NCBI RefSeq assembly: GCF_020171845.1
Contig: NZ_JAIVAM010000007.1
Span: 267,616 to 331,615 of the forward strand
Length of the DNA: 64,000 nt
Source of the DNA: Cytobacillus kochii
GTDB lineage: Bacteria; Bacillota; Bacilli; Bacillales; Cytobacillaceae
Reading direction: 5' to 3'
Shown in pieces: positions 17,566 to 25,398 of this stretch (the stretch's first letter is position 1; each line of letters opens with the position of its first letter). The notes under the pieces were generated by a model. The model was not told where the DNA came from. It saw only the letters and a program-made list of their open reading frames with translations, and did no database searches. The translations under genes were made by a program, and so were the position numbers.

Positions 17566-17595
17566 ATATTACTATACCCTCGTAGGGTATGTCAA
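17566..17595 (-). promoter_or_regulatory. csoR promoter with CsoR operator between -35 and -10
   Basis: On the minus strand the -35 TTGACA (17590-17595) and -10 TAATAT (17566-17571) are 18 bases apart. The spacer holds the perfect inverted repeat ATACCCT-cgt-AGGGTAT (17574-17590). This is the classic CsoR arrangement, where the apo-repressor blocks RNA polymerase. Confidence 0.8.
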
Positions 17596-17789
17596 CTTTT
17601 AAATAAAATGCCAGCAAATGATTACTGGCTTACAAACCGCATTTCATTTATTTGGTGAGAAATTATCTTTTCCCCCATACTAGATTTATTTAATGGTGTA
17701 AAAATCGTAGCCTATAATATTCAAAGCCCTCCTCATATGGACTTGTTTCAGATATGTTAGTCAGAGCTTTTAATGCTTATCCGAAGTAG

Positions 17790-18133
17790 ATGCGCCTATC
17801 TTACATTCAGATTAATATTGCCATTATCAAATGAAAGAATACTCTTATGCATTAAAACAAAATGGTATTACTCAAAGTATGTCTCGTAAAGGCAATTGTT
17901 TAGATAACACAGTAATTGAGAACGTCTTTAGTCTATTAAAATCGGAATTATTTTTATGTAAGAATTTGAGAGTATGGCTCAATTCAAGCGTGAGCTTGAA
18001 CTCTATATCGAATACTACAATCACAAACGTATGAAAGGGAAAAATTAAAAGGATTGAGCTCGGGGCAATACCGAATACAATCCTCCATAGCTGCTTAACT
18101 TAATATAATGTCTAACTTTTTGGGCTCACTTCA
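17790..18133 (+). pseudogene. IS3-family transposase 3' remnant with right inverted repeat
   Basis: Fragments of orfB are readable in shifting frames. LHSD then a stop then YQMKEY corresponds to the LHSDQG integrase motif; next come [12 protein letters not shown] and [11 protein letters not shown] frameshift leads to [16 protein letters not shown], and a second to LKGLSSGQYR before TAA 18098. The element end TGTCTAAC-TTTTTGGG-CTCACTTCA follows at about 18110-18133. At least one stop and two frameshifts make it dead. The 5' part of the element is missing. Confidence 0.85.
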
Positions 18134-18284
18134 TTTGGTATAAGCGCCCTTTAATGAAATAAACACTCGAATTGATTTATCTATTAGTGTGAATAATTAG
18201 CAAATGTTTCTTAAACACATTTATTGATTTTATAATTATCTAAAGCCAGTCAGTTAGTCAAGAGGGATTATAAGTTCCCTTTCT

Positions 18285-18806
18285 TTAACACTTACCATAT
18301 TGTAATTCCCGAAGCATTTGAAAAATTTGACCTCTATGATGTGATTCATGTTCAATCAAATGGTAAACAACCCACTCAGGTGTGACGTCATAATGTTCAA
18401 GTGCTCTCGGTTTACGCCAATCGGTTAGGTCCATTGAACGAAAGTGAGAAAGAAATACTTCACGTACCTTATTGAGCCGGTAAAAATGGTCCTCTATACT
18501 TTCTCCCTCAAAGTGAGTTAAATTGCCTTCAGTTCGATGTTCTAAAGGAAATAATGAGCTAATTTCAGGATCCCAATCGGTTCCAAGTACTTCTACATAT
18601 AACCAATCTGCCTCGATCAATGCAATGTGATACAAAAGAGTCCCAATTGATTGCCTTCCGACTATTTTTCTGTCAATTAAGCTTTGGCTGATTCCAGTTA
18701 ATTCAGTAATAAGAGTACGTCGAACATCCGCTAAACACCATATCCATCGGCCAATCTCTTCTTCATATTCTGGTAATGAGGATACCAGTAAAGCTCTTCT
18801 CTCCAA
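18285..18806 (-). CDS. DinB-family (DinB_2) four-helix-bundle protein
   Basis: The ~173-residue protein has the metal-binding His pattern of the DinB/YfiT superfamily: a His in LLYHIALIEADW (residues ~60-71) and two in HLIEHESHHRGQI near the C-terminus. Members are metal-dependent thiol transferases or proteins of unknown role. AGGAGG fixes the start near TTG 18806-18809; I used 18806 for the best spacing, and the alternative adds one residue. The substrate is unknown. Confidence 0.8.
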   Translation of the reverse strand: MERRALLVSSLPEYEEEIGRWIWCLADVRRTLITELTGISQSLIDRKIVGRQSIGTLLYHIALIEADWLYVEVLGTDWDPEISSLFPLEHRTEGNLTHFEGESIEDHFYRLNKVREVFLSHFRSMDLTDWRKPRALEHYDVTPEWVVYHLIEHESHHRGQIFQMLRELQYGKC

Positions 18807-18921
18807 CAAGATCAACCTCCTCTAATTAAAATACTTACATTCTATTAAAAATGGATGTTTCCTTCTTTTAAATAAAAAAATTCTTTCCGTACTTCACAAA
18901 CTCCCCCTTTAGCTGAAAGAA

Positions 18922-18948
18922 GGCACAATTCTTTTCAAGAATTGCGCC
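18922..18948. repeat. Short palindrome followed by a GCGCCCGATTGTTTAA tail
   Basis: GGCACAATTCTT (18922-18933) pairs with AAGAATTGCGCC (18937-18948) with one mismatch and a 3-base loop. The tail resembles the motif seen at 18.14, 19.77, 19.83 and 21.28 kb. Confidence 0.6.
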
Positions 18949-19038
18949 CGATTGTTTAAAACAATATCTCAGTTCTTACACACAATTTAATCGTTTTACT
19001 GTAACTTGTTATTTACAATACCTCTGAGCTTAGGGAAT

Positions 19039-19345
19039 TCAGAAATCATAATAAGTGTATGTAACCACACTTAAAGAACCCAAAACACTATATTCAAAGT
19101 TAATAAACTCAAACCAACCTTTGCTTACCAAAAACATCACAACAATCATTACTAAATATGGAAAAATCATTATAAAATAAAATCCTATACCTTTTCCAAA
19201 TTGGAAAAATGAGTTCCATTTATTCTCATCTTTATTAAAAACCCTTCCAAGGGGTCGCGAAAAAAAACAAAAGTACAGCAACATAAAGAGCAGACCCTAT
19301 GATATCTAACAGAATATAAGAAATAAGAAACAAAAGTATATCCAT
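19039..19345 (-). pseudogene. Small membrane protein gene, frameshifted in a poly-T run
   Basis: From ATG 19345 (AAGGTGGT upstream) the frame reads MDILLFLISYILLDIIG and then fails at a run of eight T (minus strand, about 19260-19267). Removing one T joins it to RPLGRVFNKDEN and a second hydrophobic stretch that runs to 19039. The restored protein would have ~101 residues and two or three membrane segments. I do not recognise the family. It could be phase-variable or simply decayed. Confidence 0.55.
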
Positions 19346-19449
19346 ACCTACCACCTTTAATCTTATGTCACACTCGTGCCAGTTGCCCCTTTTTATTCCG
19401 GTGTGCTCCAAAATAAAAATCCTACCTACGAAAAAAATCACCAAAACAA

Positions 19450-19666
19450 TTAATATAATGTTGCAGAAACGTATAATAAAATCTTTCCGAATAGATTCCT
19501 TTTGCTAAACAAATATAAAATCAAAGTAATAACTAAAAATATTAAGCCAGTTATCATTGTGACATTATCGTTAACCAATGTACCTCCGACCAAAAAAAAA
19601 ACAGCCATGGAAATAATGCTCACAATCAAACTTATGAAAGAAATAATCCCATATTTCTTCGTTCAT
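19450..19666 (-). pseudogene. Second small membrane protein remnant, frameshifted near the start
   Basis: ATG 19666 reads MNEE and then leaves the frame. One base off, a continuous frame runs KYGIISFISLIVSIIS to FGKILLYVSATLY and stops at 19450. Two hydrophobic segments are visible, with a run of ten T (minus strand) in the first. It probably formed a two-gene unit with the broken gene downstream. Function unknown. Confidence 0.45.
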
Positions 19667-19887
19667 TTGTCAAAATATATCGCCCCCAATTACCATTAAT
19701 TTTAATATATACTATGCAACAATCTGGCCCTTAACATCAAAAAGCACTTACCTTTATTTTCAAGATAAGCGCCCTTTAATGGAAGATCGTTCAACAGTAT
19801 TAAGAGCCTTCTAGTCACTTAACTATTACAGATAAGCCCCCTTTTGTTTAAGCAGAATACTTCACAAAACTTCTTTGAAACAAATGT

Positions 19888-20334
19888 TTATTGTAATATG
19901 GCAGTCAACGGATTACGTTGTTTAATCTCTTGTATTGATAGGTTTAAACTATAGTTCCCATGATCGAGAAGTTGATTAAGAAGAAGATTCAATTGATTTT
20001 GGGATTTAACTTTTATTTTTAAATGGTAACAGCCTTCTCCAGATACTCGGTGAGCTTCAACTACCTCTTTTCGATCTTTAATAAAACGAATAAAAGCAGC
20101 ATGATTAGCTGTTTTCATATGAACAATGACAAACGCTGTATAAGAAAGCCCGAGTTTCATTTCATCGATTATTAGGGAGTAGGCTTTAATTACACCACTT
20201 TCCTCAAGTTTTTTAATACGATTCCCTACTGCTTGTCCAGTCATATGAATTTGTCCTCCCAAGTCCTTCCATTGAATACGTGAATTTTCGGTTAGTAACC
20301 GTAAAATCTCAAAATCAATTTGATCAATTTCCAT
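19888..20334 (-). CDS. Lrp/AsnC-family transcriptional regulator
   Basis: The 148-residue protein has the Lrp layout: an N-terminal helix-turn-helix (DFEILRLLTENSRIQWKDLG to GNRIKKLEESGVIKAY, residues ~7-52) and a C-terminal RAM ligand domain (VVEAHRVSGEGCYHLKIKV). It starts at ATG 20334 after AAAGGAAT. It is divergent from the isochorismatase-like gene 118 bases away, and these regulators commonly control the divergent neighbour. The effector is probably an amino acid, but nothing in the sequence names it. Confidence 0.9.
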   Translation of the reverse strand: MEIDQIDFEILRLLTENSRIQWKDLGGQIHMTGQAVGNRIKKLEESGVIKAYSLIIDEMKLGLSYTAFVIVHMKTANHAAFIRFIKDRKEVVEAHRVSGEGCYHLKIKVKSQNQLNLLLNQLLDHGNYSLNLSIQEIKQRNPLTAILQ

Positions 20335-20452
20335 AATAAATTCCTTTCACCGTGAAATTATTTGATATAAAAGTTTTTCATCAAAGTATCGATAAAAACC
20401 AAGATATTATTTATCATTTTATTATAATAAATTTTTTAATGAGGTGAAAAAA

Positions 20453-21028
20453 ATGAGCACAGCTTTAATCATTGTCGATATTCAAAATGACTATTTTCCA
20501 AATGGAAAGATGGAATTAAGCAACCCCGTAAAAGCAGCCTCTAATGCTGCTAAAGTTCTTAAATGGTTTAGACAGAATAACAAAGATAATATTTTTCATG
20601 TCCAACATATTGCAAGTAATCCAGGTTTAGGCTTCTTTCTTCCAAATACGGAGGGAGTTCAACTAAATGAAACTGTTTTACCATTAGAACACGAAAGTAT
20701 TATCATAAAACATGCACCTAACAGCTTTTTTAAAACCGAACTAGAGCGCAAATTAAGAGAAAAAAGAGTGACCAAGCTAGTGATTGTAGGTATGATGACG
20801 CATATGTGTATTGATGCCACAGTCAGAGGTGCTGTAGAGATAGGCTTTGAAACTACTCTTATTGAAGATGCATGTGCGACAAGGGGATTATCTTATCAAG
20901 ATAAGGCCGTGCCAGCTGAACAGGTTCATTTTGCGTTTGTCAGTGCACTTAATGGTATGTATGCCAACGTTATATCAACTGAGGATTTCCTGCAACAAGA
21001 AGCTAACACAATCTTGAAGAACAAATAA
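20453..21028 (+). CDS. Isochorismatase-family cysteine hydrolase
   Basis: The 191-residue protein has the family's catalytic Asp in LIIVDIQNDYF (near residue 9) and the nucleophile Cys in MMTHMCIDATVRGA. EDACAT follows before the last helix. Related enzymes hydrolyse nicotinamide, N-carbamoylsarcosine or other amides; the specific substrate is not evident. ATG 20453 follows GAGGTG at a proper distance and is preferred over GTG 20444. It is divergent from the Lrp regulator. Confidence 0.88.
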   Translation: MSTALIIVDIQNDYFPNGKMELSNPVKAASNAAKVLKWFRQNNKDNIFHVQHIASNPGLGFFLPNTEGVQLNETVLPLEHESIIIKHAPNSFFKTELERKLREKRVTKLVIVGMMTHMCIDATVRGAVEIGFETTLIEDACATRGLSYQDKAVPAEQVHFAFVSALNGMYANVISTEDFLQQEANTILKNK

Positions 21029-21332
21029 TTCAATACAAATGGGGGGTTGTTTAAAAAGAATCTCCCTTTTTGCTGTTGTTTAAACTAATTAATAAGGTAT
21101 CCTTCTTCAACTGCAACCGTTAGCTTAAGTGTAACTTCCCACAAATAATCTTTAATCAGGATATCTACTGTCCTTAATTCCTCAACAATATGGCCCTATT
21201 GCTCATTACCAATTATTTCAAAATCATTCGCTCAACTCAATCTTTTTTCTGTGAAAAAGGACGTTTACCTTATTTCAGATAAGCGTCGATTGTTTAATAA
21301 AAATTAGGATAACGGTAAAAGTGTACTGAAAC
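21029..21332. other. Intergenic stretch with a possible degenerate coding remnant
   Basis: On the minus strand, about 21090-21225, an open stretch interrupted by one TAG reads GHIVEELRTVDILIKDY and ends ...AVEEGYLIN before a stop. There is no start codon or ribosome site, and I cannot assign a family. The copy of the AGATAAGCG motif near 21280 lies after it. Otherwise I see nothing. Confidence 0.3.
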
Positions 21333-22022
21333 TCATGAATTAAGAAAACTTTTTACAGCAGCTAAGAAGGCTGGTAAATTAGCATCATGCACAAAGTGCC
21401 CAGCATCTTCTATCGTCACCAATTCGCAATTCGGGATGCGTTCAGAAACTTCCTGTAATTTGTTTTGAGGAATGTGACTGGACTCACCGCCTATAATTAG
21501 AGTCGGCATGATAATGTCGGTAAGACGCGCCCACCATTCGGGATTGGGTTCATTAAGTTGCTGTAGAATCGAAGACACAACAAGCCAATCAAACGGTAGG
21601 GGATCAGAAGGTTTGGAAGGAACTTCGATCGGCTTATCCGGAAAAGGAGGAGGAGTGTCTTCAATAATCAACCGTTCTATCCTTGACGGAAATGTTTCCG
21701 AGAAAAGATAGGATACTGTTCCCCCCATGGAATGACCAATTAGCGCAAATCGTTCTAAATTCATAGCATTCGCAAAATGAAACAAGTCATCGGACATCAG
21801 TTCAAAAGAATATGTACTAGTTCTCGCACTCCCACCGTGACCCCGTTGATCTAAAGCTAAAACGCGATATTTTTCTCCTAATACAGCAGCCACTTGATCC
21901 CATGATTCTGCACTTTTTCCCAGCGCGTGAAGTGCAACAAGCGGTGGTGCGGAAGGTTCTCCACTCTCGCGATATTGAAAAGTGAGCCCATTCAATTCAA
22001 TTTGATTTACTAGGGTTTCCAT
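21333..22022 (-). CDS. Alpha/beta hydrolase
   Basis: The 229-residue protein has the fold's landmarks. The oxyanion segment is LVALHALG. The nucleophile elbow is GHSMGG (Ser near residue 97). The acid loop follows PTLIIGGESS, and the catalytic His is in EDAGHFVHD near the C-terminus. Strand 3 reads VLALDQRGHGGS. It is shorter than typical members (260-280), mainly in the cap between residues ~135 and ~165. ATG 22022 follows GGAGATGATCGGAG. The substrate is unknown. Confidence 0.88.
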   Translation of the reverse strand: METLVNQIELNGLTFQYRESGEPSAPPLVALHALGKSAESWDQVAAVLGEKYRVLALDQRGHGGSARTSTYSFELMSDDLFHFANAMNLERFALIGHSMGGTVSYLFSETFPSRIERLIIEDTPPPFPDKPIEVPSKPSDPLPFDWLVVSSILQQLNEPNPEWWARLTDIIMPTLIIGGESSHIPQNKLQEVSERIPNCELVTIEDAGHFVHDANLPAFLAAVKSFLNS

Positions 22023-22140
22023 CTCCGATCATCTCCTATGGTGGGTTTCGTCATATGAAACCCGATTTATTTAATGTCCATACCTATATATTTCAGCGAG
22101 TGTGTGAATATTCCCTGCTCATCTTCAACAGTATGGTCCT

Positions 22141-22452
22141 TTAATTGAACAAGATAGGAAACGGAGTTCCCTCAGATTTTTTTATAAACTTCTTCATAGG
22201 AAATTTTAACTGCTCACGTAATTCCTTTTTTTCTTCCTCTAACTTCTTAACCTTACGTTTTATTGAAGCAATCATAGCTTCTTTGGTGTTTTTTTATCCA
22301 TTTCACGTTAGATTTGCTTTGCAGTTGGGACTTGTGCTTGTTGCATACGTAATGATTTCGATTCGCTCTCTAATTTCTGTGTTATTGTATAGTGCCGCTT
22401 TACTAACTCCTGCCTCTTGAGCAACACTGTTAAAATTCAAGCTTTCTTTGGC
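22141..22452 (-). pseudogene. Tn554-type TnpC (DUF6262) remnant
   Basis: Minus-strand frames read SLNFNSVAQEAGVSKAALYN, then in a shifted frame LRMQQAQVPTAKQI and REMDKK with one in-frame stop. The first frame then resumes: EAMIASIKRKVKKLEEEKK through KFPMKKFIKK. The N-terminal helix-turn-helix with ALYNN and the later coiled coil match TnpC-like accessory proteins of Tn554-family transposons. Two frameshifts and a stop show it is dead. No TnpA/TnpB is next to it. Confidence 0.75.
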
Positions 22453-22561
22453 CTATATAAGGCGTTTTATTGAAGTATGTTTGATTTAATCTCAAAACAT
22501 GCTAAAAAAATACTCTTCTTAAAGTAAAGCATCCGATCGTAATATAAGGTTAGCCAGATTT

Positions 22562-22780
22562 TTCTGGTTGTTAGATAAGTCATATGATAAAAAACGTGAA
22601 GTAGGAAAACCCTTCAGAATAGCAATTATTGCCTGTGTAAATAAGCTTTTAAATTGGTTACTCCTTACTAAAAAACAGAACTACTTTCAAGGATATAGAT
22701 TAGGAACTATATCTATCTATATACAACAAAACCCTCCAAAAGTGAGAAAGTGGAAGGTTATTTGGCATGATCTATTTTAA
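22562..22780 (+). pseudogene. IS110-family transposase C-terminal remnant
   Basis: The short frame includes SYDKKREVGKPFRIAII followed by ACVNKLLNWLL. The IAxxACVNKLL-W pattern closes the transposase_20 domain of IS110/IS1111 elements. The rest of the gene is absent and the reading continues into unrelated sequence. It lies next to the TnpC remnant, so this stretch has taken several insertions. Confidence 0.6.
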
Positions 22781-22881
22781 TATGTCATTGTTGTTTGAAA
22801 TATTTTAATGAAAAATTTTGACAAACTATAAGCTGGTTTAGTTCAATAAGAATGCACAAAATAATAATAGTCGGTTTTTTA

Positions 22882-23325
22882 TTAATGGATTAATGAAGCT
22901 CTCAAATCACTAACACCATTTTCCAAATAGCACTTTAAACAAGTTAGCATATAAACCCAACCTTCTTTTTGTCCTAGCATTTTGTTTACTATTTCAGGGT
23001 CATCTTCATTAAGACCTGATTCGTTCACCTCAATAATTGTTCTCGCATTATCCAACTCTTTCAGTGTAATTATAACAACTGTTTCTTCATCAGATTCTCC
23101 GCCCCATGAAAACACGATTTTCTTATTTTTTTCGATTTCTAATACATGTATAATACCTTCTGCTTCGTATTCATCATATCTTAATGTAATAGTCTTGCCC
23201 TGTTCCCATCTTTCAGAACTCGATGAGAACCAAAAGTTTCCGATTTTGAAAGGGTCTACTATGGCTTCAAAAACCTCATTTGCTTGCTTATATATTTTAA
23301 ATTTCGTAGTTACTTGGGTATCCAT
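22882..23325 (-). CDS. SRPBCC (AHSA1-like) domain protein
   Basis: The 147-residue protein is a single START/Bet v1-like ligand-binding domain of the Aha1 C-terminal type. It begins with VTTKFKIYKQANEVFEAIVD, followed by WFSSSSERWEQGKTI and the late helix MLGQKEGWVYMLTCLKCYLE. Such proteins bind hydrophobic ligands; the biological role is usually unknown. ATG 23325 follows AAAGAGAG. Confidence 0.85.
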   Translation of the reverse strand: MDTQVTTKFKIYKQANEVFEAIVDPFKIGNFWFSSSSERWEQGKTITLRYDEYEAEGIIHVLEIEKNKKIVFSWGGESDEETVVIITLKELDNARTIIEVNESGLNEDDPEIVNKMLGQKEGWVYMLTCLKCYLENGVSDLRASLIH

Positions 23326-23557
23326 AACAAAATCAACTCTCTTTCAGAATATTTAATACTTTTTCTATTATATTTTACGGTACTCTTTCTTTACATTAAT
23401 GCTTCTTATTTAACTAAACTGCATCTTTACTTTAAGTATATCATCAAGCAAAGTCCTATTCTTTAAATCCTGCATACCTAAAACATTAAACTGACTTTTG
23501 AAATCCAGCCCCTTGCTAGTCTTATCTTTTTTTACATTAAATAACACCTTCCTGTAT

Positions 23558-23720
23558 TTGCTAATATCATTGATAAATGGTATGATGAATATAATTATTT
23601 TTGTTCGGTGTAAAATTGAGAGAGAGGAAATCTCTTCTAAGGATTTTTTTGTCTTAAAATCGTATGTTTGAACAAGGGTAGTAATACATTTGTGGTAACC
23701 CCACAACAGGAGACGATAAC
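23558..23720 (+). promoter_or_regulatory. Cold-shock gene promoter and long 5' leader
   Basis: TTGCTA (23558-23563) and TATGAT (23581-23586) are 17 bases apart. Transcription from there would give a ~127-base untranslated leader before the cold-shock ATG. The leader contains AGAGAGGAAATCTCTT, able to form a hairpin, and ends with AGGAGACGATAAC. Long leaders that refold in the cold are typical for csp genes. The 395 bases between the SRPBCC gene and csp hold no convincing gene. Confidence 0.6.
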
Positions 23721-23921
23721 ATGGAAACAGGTACAGTAAAATGGTTTAACGCAGAAAAAGGTTTTGGATTTATCGAGCAAGAAGGCGGAGAAGATGTATT
23801 CGTACATTTCAGCGCAATTCAAAGCGAAGGCTTCAAATCTTTAGACGAAGGTCAAAAAGTAACATTTGACATCGAACAAGGTCAACGTGGTCTTCAAGCA
23901 GCTAACGTTAACAAAGCATAA
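23721..23921 (+). CDS. Cold-shock protein, CspA/CspB family
   Basis: The 66-residue protein is a single OB-fold cold-shock domain with both RNA-binding motifs intact: KGFGFIE (RNP1) and VFVHFSAI (RNP2). It starts [19 protein letters not shown] and has the normal length for Bacillus CspB/C/D, which act as RNA chaperones. Several paralogues usually exist, so I give no letter. A strong ribosome site (AGGAG) precedes it and a terminator follows. Confidence 0.97.
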   Translation: METGTVKWFNAEKGFGFIEQEGGEDVFVHFSAIQSEGFKSLDEGQKVTFDIEQGQRGLQAANVNKA

Positions 23922-23930
23922 TTACTATAG

Positions 23931-23961
23931 AAAAAAAGACTCCATCTAGGAGTCTTTTTTT
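23931..23961 (+). terminator. Rho-independent terminator of the cold-shock gene
   Basis: AAAAAAAGACTCC pairs with GGAGTCTTTTTTT around ATCTA, 9 bases after the stop codon. Confidence 0.95.
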
Positions 23962-24010
23962 CATTAACGGTAAGGACACATTATCTTCACTAATGAAAGG
24001 GATTGAGATT

Positions 24011-24187
24011 ATGAGCGTAGAAATGTTTCGTATCGGGGAAATGGTAAATATAAAAAGGACGAAAGAGCAAGTGATTATATCAAAAAGCCAGTATGTAAAA
24101 AATATGAAAAGATACTCTTATGTCGTTAATAAATATCCTGGTACATTTTTCTTTGAAGAAGAATTGATGAAGCGCGAAAAGAATTAA
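24011..24187 (+). CDS. Small conserved-looking hypothetical protein (58 residues)
   Basis: From ATG 24011 the frame reads MSVEMFRIGEMVNIKRTKEQ, continues through YSYVVNKYPGTFFFEEELMK and ends KREKN. AAAGGG lies 8-9 bases before this ATG, so the longer reading from 23993 is rejected. The protein is basic with no membrane segment; the short strands and FRIGEMV pattern could form a small beta-barrel. It follows the cold-shock gene by 90 bases. Function unknown. Confidence 0.6.
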   Translation: MSVEMFRIGEMVNIKRTKEQVIISKSQYVKNMKRYSYVVNKYPGTFFFEEELMKREKN

Positions 24188-24262
24188 GTTCTTGCATCTG
24201 TAATCAGTGATTCTATTTTTATGCTAAAATTATAGTATCAATCAATTTTGGAGAGATGTTCG

Positions 24263-25126
24263 ATGATCAGTAAAGTAAAGGATAAAACAGTTTACCAATC
24301 ACTAGTGGATACGTCTACTAAATTATTTGCGTTGTTAACTAAAAAATTAGATGTCAATTCTGCATATATAGCCAAAAAAGTAGGCAATAAAATGACTGTT
24401 ATTAATTCCTATAATAAAGTGGAATTTATCATACCAGACGATATTGCTGTTGATTATCAAGAATCGAATTGCAAACTTGTATTAGAAAATAATGAACCTG
24501 CGAAAACCGTGATGAATTTAATGGCTGATGAAGAAACAAAAAAGCGAAAAATCACCGATGAGCTTGGGGTGAAAGCCTTTATTGGTGTTCCGTTAAATCG
24601 CACAGATGGATCAAACTTCGGCACGCTCTGTTTAATGGATAAAGATGAAAAAACCTTTACCAATGAACAAGTGGAAATGGTCCAGTCCATTGCCGATGTC
24701 CTCTCCTATATTATTGAACTCGATGACCTTTATGAAGATATCGATTTACTCAGCGTACCCATCATTCCGATATCAAAAGGGATTGCTATCTTGGCACTAC
24801 AAGGCAACGTCAACGATAAAAGGGAAAGAAAAATTCTTGAGGATACATTAAATTATACATTAAGCCATAAAATTTCTTCTTTTCTCATCGACTTATCTGA
24901 AATGCAAATCTCTAATTATGAATTTTCCGACGCACTTAATCGATTAGTCTCTGCTCTTAAACTTATGGGCGTGAAGGTAATGCTTTCGGGTATTCCAACC
25001 GCACTTGCTAGCTCAACAAGAATGAGAGACCAATTCCAAGATTTAGAAGTGACATTTGTCAGAAGTATTGAAGGCGGACTAAAAAAATTAGGTTATCAAA
25101 TTGTGGAACGTGAAGAAGAGCAGTAA
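24263..25126 (+). CDS. GAF-STAS sensory protein
   Basis: The 287-residue protein has an N-terminal GAF domain (about residues 15-155; ESNCKLVLENNEPAKTV, then FIGVPLNRTDGSNFGTLCLMD). A C-terminal STAS domain follows (about 165-280). It reads IPISKGIAILALQGNV, then FLIDLSEMQISNYEFSDAL. RsbR/RsbS-type STAS domains carry Ser/Thr at the switch position; here the Ser of DLSEMQ lies near it. A role as a stressosome-like or anti-sigma pathway sensor is plausible. ATG 24263 follows GGAGAG. An extended -10 TGCTAAAAT sits at 24222-24230. Confidence 0.8.
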   Translation: MISKVKDKTVYQSLVDTSTKLFALLTKKLDVNSAYIAKKVGNKMTVINSYNKVEFIIPDDIAVDYQESNCKLVLENNEPAKTVMNLMADEETKKRKITDELGVKAFIGVPLNRTDGSNFGTLCLMDKDEKTFTNEQVEMVQSIADVLSYIIELDDLYEDIDLLSVPIIPISKGIAILALQGNVNDKRERKILEDTLNYTLSHKISSFLIDLSEMQISNYEFSDALNRLVSALKLMGVKVMLSGIPTALASSTRMRDQFQDLEVTFVRSIEGGLKKLGYQIVEREEEQ

Positions 25127-25141
25127 CTCCTACTGCTCTTC
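25115..25141. terminator. Hairpin at the GAF-STAS gene end
   Basis: GAAGAGCAGTA (25115-25125) pairs perfectly with TACTGCTCTTC (25131-25141), loop of 5. It spans the stop codon of the GAF-STAS gene and the stop of the opposing remnant. No T run follows on the plus strand. Confidence 0.55.
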
Positions 25142-25279
25142 AGCAATTTCCCCGTGTCTTAACCTTCCTATTAGAAGAAAGCCTCCGCTCCCCTCTTTAT
25201 CGACAGCAAGACCATCATAGTCATTCCCGCTTTTATAAGCTAAATATCTCCATACCTCTTTAATGACCTTGTTTAGAAT
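25130..25279 (-). pseudogene. Possible C-terminal remnant of a convergent gene
   Basis: A 49-codon open stretch on the minus strand reads KVIKEVWRYLAYKSGNDYDG, then LAVDKEGSGGFLLIGRLRHG, and ends in TAG 25130. It looks like real protein but has no start codon; a TAG lies just upstream of the open part. The end meets the GAF-STAS gene across a shared hairpin, as convergent genes do. I do not recognise the family. The remaining ~115 bases to the amidase hold nothing else I can support. Confidence 0.35.
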
Positions 25280-25398
25280 CTACCTCTTCCTACTAACCTT
25301 CCTTGTGCGAATCAATCAAATGGTTAAAAAGTAGTTTAAGTGTACAAGCACTAAATACATCCTTTGCATAAAACTATTAGAAAAGGAGGTATTTTCAT

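Noticed and set aside
23410..23706. 98-codon minus-strand reading frame across the cold-shock leader
   Set aside because: It has no ribosome site, runs opposite to the csp leader and promoter and has no recognisable motif.
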